This document shows, piece after piece, positions 57,101 to 64,000 of a stretch of 64,000 nt of DNA. The notes below the pieces were generated by a model. That model saw nothing but the letters and a program-made list of their open reading frames with translations. It ran no database searches and had not been told where the DNA came from. The position numbers were made by a program, and so were the translations under genes. The stretch is taken from NCBI GenBank assembly GCA_030052745.1, contig JANBVO010000002.1:1798001-1862000 (forward strand), given 5' to 3'. This DNA comes from Pleurostoma richardsiae (lineage: Eukaryota; Ascomycota; Sordariomycetes; Calosphaeriales; Pleurostomataceae). Each line of letters starts with the position of its first letter. Within the stretch, counting starts at the first letter, position 1.

Positions 57101-60100
57101 TACGCTCTCTACTCTGTGTTCCGCGACGCCATTCAAGAGTTCGACCAGATTGCCCAGATACATGGCTTCCCCTCATTTCTGCCTCTGATTGATAGCAGCG
57201 AGCCAGACGTCACCAAGCTCTCACCGGTGGTTGTGCAACTCGGCCTCTGCTGTTTCGAGATGGCCCTTGCTAAGCTCTGGTCGTCCTGGGGCATCAAGCC
57301 TGCCGCGGTTCTCGGGCACAGCCTAGGAGAGTATGCTGCCCTGAACGTTGCCGGTGTCCTGTCTGCTAGCGACACCATCTATCTCGTTGGTGCTCGTGCT
57401 CAACTCCTTGTCGACAAGTGCACCGCTGGCACGCATGCTATGCTCGCGGTTCAGGGCGCAGTTGACACCGTGAAGGAAGCTCTTGGCAGCAAGGCAGTTG
57501 GAGTCAATGTGGCTTGCATCAATGGCCCTCGCGAGACCGTCCTCAGCGGCACGGCCTCTGAGGTCTCTGAGATCTCTCAGCAGCTCGGTGGTGCCGGCTT
57601 CAAGTACACCCAGCTCAAGGTGCCCTTTGCCTTCCACTCGGCCCAGGTTGAGCCCATCCTGGACGAGTTCGAGAAGCTTGCTCGCTCGGTACGGTTCTCC
57701 GCGCCGAAGGTTCCCGTCATCTCGCCTCTTCTAGGAAAAATGGTGGAGGGAGAGCCTATCAACCCTGCGTATCTCCGCAACCATGCCCGCGAAGCCGTTG
57801 ACTTCCTCGGCGGCCTTGTTTCTGCCCAGACGTCTGGCACCATCGACGAGAAGACAGTCTGGCTTGAGGTCGGACCTCACCCCGTCTGCGCCAACATGGT
57901 CAAGGCTGCATTCGGCGCCACCACCATCGCGGTGCCAACCCTCCGTCGCAATGAGCCTGCTTTCAAGACTCTGAGCAGCAGCCTCTGCACCCTGCACACC
58001 GCAGGCCTGAACATCGACTGGAACGAGTTCCACCGTGACTTCAGCGACTCGGTACGCCTGTTGGATCTACCCACATACTCCTTCGACGAGAAGGTGTACT
58101 GGCTGCAGTATGAGGGCGATTGGTGCCTCACCAAGAACCGGGTTGCATCGGCCGCTCCTAAGGCTCTTGAGCCTGCTAAGCCGAAGCTTTCCACCACTTC
58201 TGTGCAGAAGATCATCCGCGAGGAGGTCAAAGGAAGCATCGCTGTTGTGGAGATTGAGTCCAACTTGTCTCGAGAAGACCTGCGCACTGCTGTCTCCGGG
58301 CATCTTGTCAACGGCGCTCCGCTCTGCCCTTCATCCCTGTACGGTGACATGGCTATGACGGTATGTGACTACGCCTACAAGCTGGTCAAGCCCGACGCCC
58401 AGAAGGTTGGCTGCAACGTTTGCCATATGGAGGTGCCGAAGACGCTCATCTTCGACGAGACCCTCGACAGCCATGTCTTGAGGCTCACCGTCACCGCGGA
58501 CGTTGCCGCTGGCTCTGCTAATCTCGTCTTCCACACTGGCGAGGGCGCGAAGAAGATTGAGCATGCCTTCTGCAAGGTCTATTTCGACAGCCAGGACAGC
58601 TGGACTGACGAGTTCGACCGCGTCTCCTATTTGATCAAGGGACGCATCGACGCCCTCATGGCGGCCGAGAAGGCTGGCAAGGCTTCGAAGATCGGCCGCG
58701 GGCTTGCATACAAGTTGTTCGCCGCGCTGGTTGACTACGATGCCCGGTACCGCGGAATGGAAGAGGTCGTCCTCGACAGCAACACGTGCGAGGCCACCGC
58801 CAAGGTTGTCTTCCAGACGACCGAGAAGGACGGTAACTTCTTCTTCAGCCCCTACTTCATCGACAGCCTGTGCCACATCTCCGGATTCATCATCAATGGC
58901 ACTGATGCTGTTGACTCACGGGAGCAGGTGTTCATCTCTCACGGATGGGGTTCAATGAGGTTCACGGAGATCCCCGTTGCCTCCAAGGAGTACCGCAGCT
59001 ACATCCGTATGCAACCTATGAAGGGCACCAAGATCATGGCTGGTGACGCCTACGTCTTTGACGGAGACAGGCTCATTGGCGTCGTCGGCGAGATCAAGTT
59101 CCAAGCTATCCCTCGCAAGGTGCTCAACATGATGCTGCCTCCGCGTGGCGTCGCAGCCATCGGCCAAGCGACGGGTCCCACCCGCGTACCGGTCAAGCCT
59201 GTCGCCACCAAGGCGGCGCCTGCTAAGAAGGAGAAGTCGGTGCTCACTCCCAAGAACATCAGCAAGGTCAACCAGAAGCTTGGCTCTGTGGTGGCGCAGG
59301 TCCTTGACATTCTTGCTAAGGAGGTTGGTGTCAGCCACGACGAGCTGGCTGACAACATCGCCTTCACCGACCTTGGCGTCGACTCCCTGATGGCTCTTAC
59401 TGTCAGCGGCCGGCTCCGCGAGGACCTGGACTTGGACATCCACTCACAGGCCTTCGTCGACCATCCCACCATTGGCGCATTCAAGTCATACCTGGCACAG
59501 TTCGAGACGTCAGGGCGCAAGGACAGCGTAGCGATGGAGGACTCTGCCGACTCGAGCTCAGACAGCGACGAGCAGGGCATGCTGGAGTCCGACTCCAACG
59601 TCACCACTCCTCTTGATGAGAGTGATGACGGCTCAATCAAGGGCGAATCCCCGCTCAAGGGAGAGTCGGCCGGTGGTAACGAGGCCATTCGGCAGATCAT
59701 CCGAGACACCATCGCCAACGAGATGTGCGTGGAAGTCGAAGAGATCATTGCTGCTCCTGACCTGGCAAACCTCGGCATGGACTCGCTCATGAGCCTGTCG
59801 ATTCTCGGCACCCTGCGCGAGGCGACGGGTCTCAACATTCCTTCAGACCTTTTCGTCTCCAACCCGTCTCTCAAGGATGTCGAGCGCACCCTTGGCATTA
59901 GTGAGACTCCCAAACGGCCCGCGGTGCCCAAGCCTGTCAAGGTGGAGGTGGCTGCTAAGCGCCCCGCCAAGGAGTACACGGGGGTCCTTGCTACCGCTTC
60001 CATCTACAAGCCCCCGCGGCCCAACAGCATCGTCGACCATTTTCCCCACCGCAAGGCCACTTCCGTCCTCCTCCAGGGCAGCCACAAGACTGCAACCAAG

Positions 60101-60884
60101 CACCTCTGGATGGTTCCTGATGGCAGCGGCAGCGCAACCTCGTACACTGAGATCTCCGACGTGTCTCCCAACTGGGCTGTCTGGGGGCTGTTCTCGCCCT
60201 TCATGAAGACGCCTGAGGAGTTCAACTGCGGTGTCTACGGCATGGCCGCTAAGTTCATCGAGGAGATCAGGCGGCGGCAGCCCGTCGGACCATACAGCCT
60301 CGCAGGCTGGTCCGCTGGCGGCGTCATTGCCTACGAGATCGTCAACCAGCTGAGCAAGGTCGGCGAGACGGTCGAGAACCTCATCATCATCGACGCGCCG
60401 TGCCCCGTGACCATCGAGCCGCTGCCCAAGGGCCTGCACGCCTGGTTCGCGGGCATCGGCCTGCTCGGCGACGGCGACCCCAGCAGGATCCCCTCCTGGC
60501 TGCTGCCGCACTTCGCGGCCAGCGTCACGGCTCTGAGCAACTACACGGCTGAGCCCATCCCGGCGGACAAGTGCCCGAACGTCATGGCCATCTGGTGCGA
60601 GGACGGCGTCTGCCACCTGCCCACCGACCCGCGGCCGGACCCCTACCCAACGGGCCACGCGCTGTTCCTGCTGGACAACCGCACGGACTTCGGGCCCAAC
60701 CGCTGGGACGAGTATCTCGACGTGAGCAAGATGACCATGAGGCACATGCCTGGCAACCACTTCTCCATGATGCACGGCGATCAGGTAAGTTTCCTAGGCC
60801 TTCTAACATGCGCAAGATCGTTTGCTAATCAACTTCACACAGGCTAAGCAGCTTGGTGCCTTCATCCGCGAGGCTGTGCTTTAG
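54196..60884 (+). CDS. Non-reducing polyketide synthase, pigment/melanin type (SAT-KS-AT-PT-ACP-ACP-TE)
   Basis: Four exons (54196-54488, 54542-54854, 54899-60784, 60843-60884) encode 2177 residues. Domains in order: SAT (1 to about 360; VGLCSG with Cys119); ketosynthase from about 388 (DTACSSS with Cys560, His695, His738); malonyl transferase from about 915 (GHSLGE with Ser1010); product template from about 1300 (His1337 in GHLVNGAP, Asp1524 in FIDSLCH); two acyl carriers (LGVDSL Ser1698, LGMDSL Ser1831); thioesterase/Claisen cyclase from about 1900 (GWSAGG Ser2007, His2156 in GNHF). Every catalytic residue is in place, and there are no reducing domains. This layout makes aromatic polyketides such as tetrahydroxynaphthalene or naphthopyrone YWA1 from acetyl- and malonyl-CoA. 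The KS resembles melanin/spore-pigment synthases. Intron 2 (GTAGTG donor, GTGCTAACC branch) restores AIPQASRAYISAVS. The product cannot be fixed from the sequence. Confidence 0.95.
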
Positions 60885-63800
60885 GAAGGGGGCTAGGAAG
60901 GAGGAAAAGAATGAATCATAGAGATGCTCGGTAGAAAGACGGCACGAATCTTGTCGGCCTTTTTTCCTATTTATACCGTTGCGGAAGCGCTTCTCCGCGG
61001 GAGGACTGACAGCGGACTCTTGTAATCACCCATTATTTTGCCTGCTGTCTATTCTCGGTCATTGTCATGGTACAGGGATATCTAAGCAGCTGGAGGAATT
61101 TGGCGTTGCCCGCTTCTGCTCTTTTTTGGTTTTTAACTGTCTTCGATCTGCGACGCAACGAATTCCATAGACCTTTTTCTCTCCGCCTCTTGCTGCCCTG
61201 CTTTGTTGATTGTGACGGATCCCTAAATGTGACGGTTCGTTCTTGTCATGCTTGCTAATTAATCTCTCTTTGTTTGCACGTTCCGCTTTGGTTCTCCAGC
61301 TGCTGTGCGTGGATATGTAGTCCGGGCTTAACCTGAAGACTCAGAATGATATAGTGCCATTTTCTTTCGAATGCCTCCTCGCAACACTCGTGATGGTTTC
61401 ATTTGGCTGCGTCCTGATGCCAACTTTGTAGACTGCTGATGCCTCTTGCGATCCTGATAGCAATGGTCTTTTGGGTACTCTGGGCCTTGTTAACGCTCCG
61501 CTGGCTGCCAATTTGACGAGAAGCAAGTCTCCTGACTTCCTATCCTGATGTTATCGCACCATTGTGGCCGGAAGAGATTGCAGATATCCGCAGATATAGT
61601 CATCTATCTATGCTGGGCCACGAGGCTGCGATTTCTCCCCTAGTCCGTCTGGCGATGGTAGGTTGGCTGTCGCGGAGGCTCTGGACGAACAACCACTTCA
61701 CTCTACGATGGGAATCCTCCCGGAACATGGTTTGCAACAGTATAGACTGGATTTCAGTACTGGTATCTTTCCTTCCGACGAAGCTCGCACTGCGTCCTCC
61801 TCGTATTGCCATGTCTACCACCCCCATAGACCCGCTACTGTATGCTCCCCGGCTCTCAACATCAACAACTGCCATTTCACAATGGGAATAAGCCTCGGGA
61901 TATAGGGATCTCTAGATGCACCATTTACTCCCGCTCGCTGACTTTGCGTATAGAGATGCTAGCGAGACTCCCACCTCCTCCGCGGCATCCAATGGGACAA
62001 GCTGTGGCTGTCGGACGATCGACGCGGTCTCGGGTCTAGGAGCGGGAGCACGTATAGTCTGGCAGCTTCTTTATGGGCCTATTTGAGTCGAGTTGTCAGT
62101 TGCTGACAATCAACTCGACAAGCAAATGCAGTTCCTCGCAACTCGAATCTGGTCGAGCCAGGGGTAAAGGGGCTTGAGTGCCGTTGAGTCTCGGAACTGA
62201 TCCGCCTCTGTATAGGTAGAAGTGTCAGCGCAGACCGAAGACGGTGTTACGGAGAGGGAGGTTTCAATAGAGACTCATCAGAGTTGCGGAGAGAGGCTGT
62301 TCAGAATAGCTTGTCATCGTATAGTCTCTTCATCCAGCGAAAGGGGGTCCTGCAACACCGTCGCGATGTCAACACTACACGAGTCGACTGGCCGCGATAT
62401 CGGTCTAACACAATTTTAGCACAGTTAAAGATAGTCTAAGATATACTTGCCTGGGACTGTACATACTCCAGGAAATTGAGCTGGCTGCACTGAGATTGGC
62501 AACTCGAGGTTCACCAGCCCACGCGAGCCCAGGAGTCAATCCCGAGGGACGGAAGATCCGACACAGGATTTTCGCTCCAGAGCACGAAGGAAACGACAAT
62601 CAAAGCGTCCGATATCACACAATGGAAACACAGAAGGCACAGGCAATATTCTCGACAACAGGGTTTTCATAGGTCTGTAGTGATCCCGATGTCTACGACT
62701 GGTGGCCCGCGTGAGGATCTTTCGGGATCACCAACTGGAGAGATTGTGGGGGAAACAGAACCTCTCAACCACACCGTCGCTCACATCGCGCGCCCTGCTG
62801 TGCGTCCCTCGTGAAAGTACCTCGCCCTAGGGCAGCGCTTGATTCCCTCGCTGGAAAGCTCGTGACTGATTTTATTTTTCTTCATCTCGTCTCTTCACCG
62901 TCATATGATGCAATGGATTAGAACGGAGGCAAGTCCGAATTGACTCCTTGTTCCACAGCCGCCCCGGCTCCATTTCAAATTCTCGTGTGGACAACCCCAG
63001 AAAGCGGCACCTTGCGAGGCCTGCAATCTCCAGAAAGCCATTGAGCAACTTTACCTGCGCACAATCACCTGCAGAGAATCGCCTGAGCAGCGTCTCCCTG
63101 TTGGTGGCGTGTGTTGCTCGCGTTCTTGCATACAAGGAGGCTTCCTTAGTGCCCCCATCTCCAGAATATCCCCTTCAGGACCCACGGTCTGGAGAGGCAG
63201 CAGACCTGCGGTGCCGATGCGGTAGGACAACCTCGTGGCATCAGAGACCGGGGTCGCTTATGGAAGCCGTATTTGGGAATTTGCAATTAGACACCGATAG
63301 CAGTACTGCCATCGACAGCCTCTGGCTCCGCCTCTACCATTCTCGCCGCTGCCGCGTACCCTCTGTCGCTGGTTGTCTAGGGACGTTTCTGCACCCGCCG
63401 CACCCAGCCTCCGTTCCACACAGTTGGCTCGAGACTGCAGAGCCCGCCCAATTCTGGCAGATATCGCAGGAGCTAAAATTAGTGCCGGCTACAATTTATC
63501 GAGATACGAGAGCTACGCGGGGTGGAAAGCTTGTCGTGCCCCGTTATCTTCTGTTTCTCGGTAGCGCTGTAGCTTGGGCCAGGGCTGCGGTGCAATGGCG
63601 CATCCTCGCACTGGAAAGAGAGGGCTTTTGCTCCGCACCGGCAACTCTCTGTTATGGCTCCTACACCACAGACGTGTGCAATGTGACTATAGTCCACCGT
63701 GCAGTCAGAAATGAAAATGCGATCGCCACAGGATGAGTTGATGTGTTGGCGCGACGGGGGTGCGCGGCTGAAGCGCATGTCTGGTGTGAAATCTCATCCC

Positions 63801-64000
63801 GCACTACTGGCGGTGACAACGCTTCGGCACAGAAGCCTTCTGTCTTTTCTTACCGCCTTCATTCCCTTGTCTCTCCCCTGCGCTGATCAGGGAGAAAGTT
63901 GTTGGGAATCCCAAATTGGCAGCGGGTTTTCTCTCGTTCGGGATTGAGTCCAAGGGTCCAAACCGCACAATGGCTTTGTGGGGTTCGGCCCCAGAGGAGC
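60885..64000. other. Right flank downstream of the synthase
   Basis: The synthase 3' end is followed by 3.1 kb with no gene I can support. A T-rich stretch follows the stop codon. A 262-codon + frame (62948-63736) has no recognised motif. An imperfect palindrome lies at 62084-62120. Confidence 0.5.
62084..62120. repeat. Imperfect inverted repeat / hairpin
   Basis: GTCGAGTTG (62087-62095) pairs with CAACTCGAC (62111-62119). Inside, TTGTCAG (62093-62099) pairs with CTGACAA (62103-62109) around a TTG loop. The two stems compete for three bases, giving a hairpin with a small bulge. Confidence 0.75.

Noticed and set aside
59050-60775. Two long minus-strand open frames (317 and 310 codons)
   Set aside because: Antisense shadows of the ACP and TE part of the polyketide synthase.
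54989-60847. Start of the synthase at the internal Met of the large exon
   Set aside because: Two upstream exons with good splice signals add the N-terminal SAT part including the GLCSG motif, so the gene begins at 54196.
54196-60884. Naming the synthase as a DHN-melanin (T4HN) synthase
   Set aside because: The domain order and KS resemble that group, but YWA1-type and anthraquinone pigment synthases share it. No reductase or dehydratase is present in the window.
40590-64000. Transposon or RIP-degraded repeat explanation for the gene-poor stretches
   Set aside because: No transposase or reverse transcriptase fragment, no terminal repeats and no strong C-to-T bias were visible by eye. A repeat-library search would be needed to exclude old remnants.
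1-64000. tRNA genes and CRISPR arrays
   Set aside because: I looked for GGTTCRANNC-type B boxes on both strands and found none with a plausible cloverleaf. No regularly spaced repeats were seen.

Overview
This window is a piece of a filamentous ascomycete genome, most likely a Sordariomycete. Genes are split by short introns (about 45-90 nt) with GT..AG ends and CTAAC/CTAAT branch points. The proteins look like single-copy genes of that class, and a lone 5S rRNA gene sits between protein genes, as in Neurospora. I could not identify the genus or species from the sequence alone.

Positions 1-40,600 are an ordinary gene-dense housekeeping block. In order: an AhpD/carboxymuconolactone-decarboxylase-like protein running off the left edge (-), CCZ1 (+), an RBR-type E3 ubiquitin ligase (+), a secreted double-psi beta-barrel protein (-), an EFM6-like lysine methyltransferase (-), an AXL2-like axial budding protein (+), a PTC2-type PP2C phosphatase (+), a BRE4-like large membrane protein (-), a HAD hydrolase (+), a 5S rRNA gene (+), a Ste7/Mst7-type MAP kinase kinase (-), SPT6 (+), DPB2 (-), a small unrecognised protein with a mitochondrial-type N-terminus (+), and a DUF92/TMEM19 membrane protein (-). 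I built exon models by eye; the exons of every complete gene sum to a whole number of codons.

Positions 40,600-64,000 look different. About 63 percent of this stretch holds no gene I can support. Two large same-strand genes stand out in it. One is a secreted Fet3/Abr1-type multicopper oxidase (45,768-47,662). The other is a non-reducing polyketide synthase of the spore-pigment/melanin type (54,196-60,884; SAT-KS-AT-PT-ACP-ACP-TE). They are separated by 6.5 kb, with 5.2 kb before the oxidase and at least 3.1 kb after the synthase. The obvious inference is a two-gene pigment module: the synthase makes an aromatic polyketide and the exported oxidase couples it oxidatively in the wall. No reductase, dehydratase, EthD protein, transporter or transcription factor was recognised, so the product cannot be named. 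Nothing resembling a CRISPR array, an intact transposon or a virus was seen.
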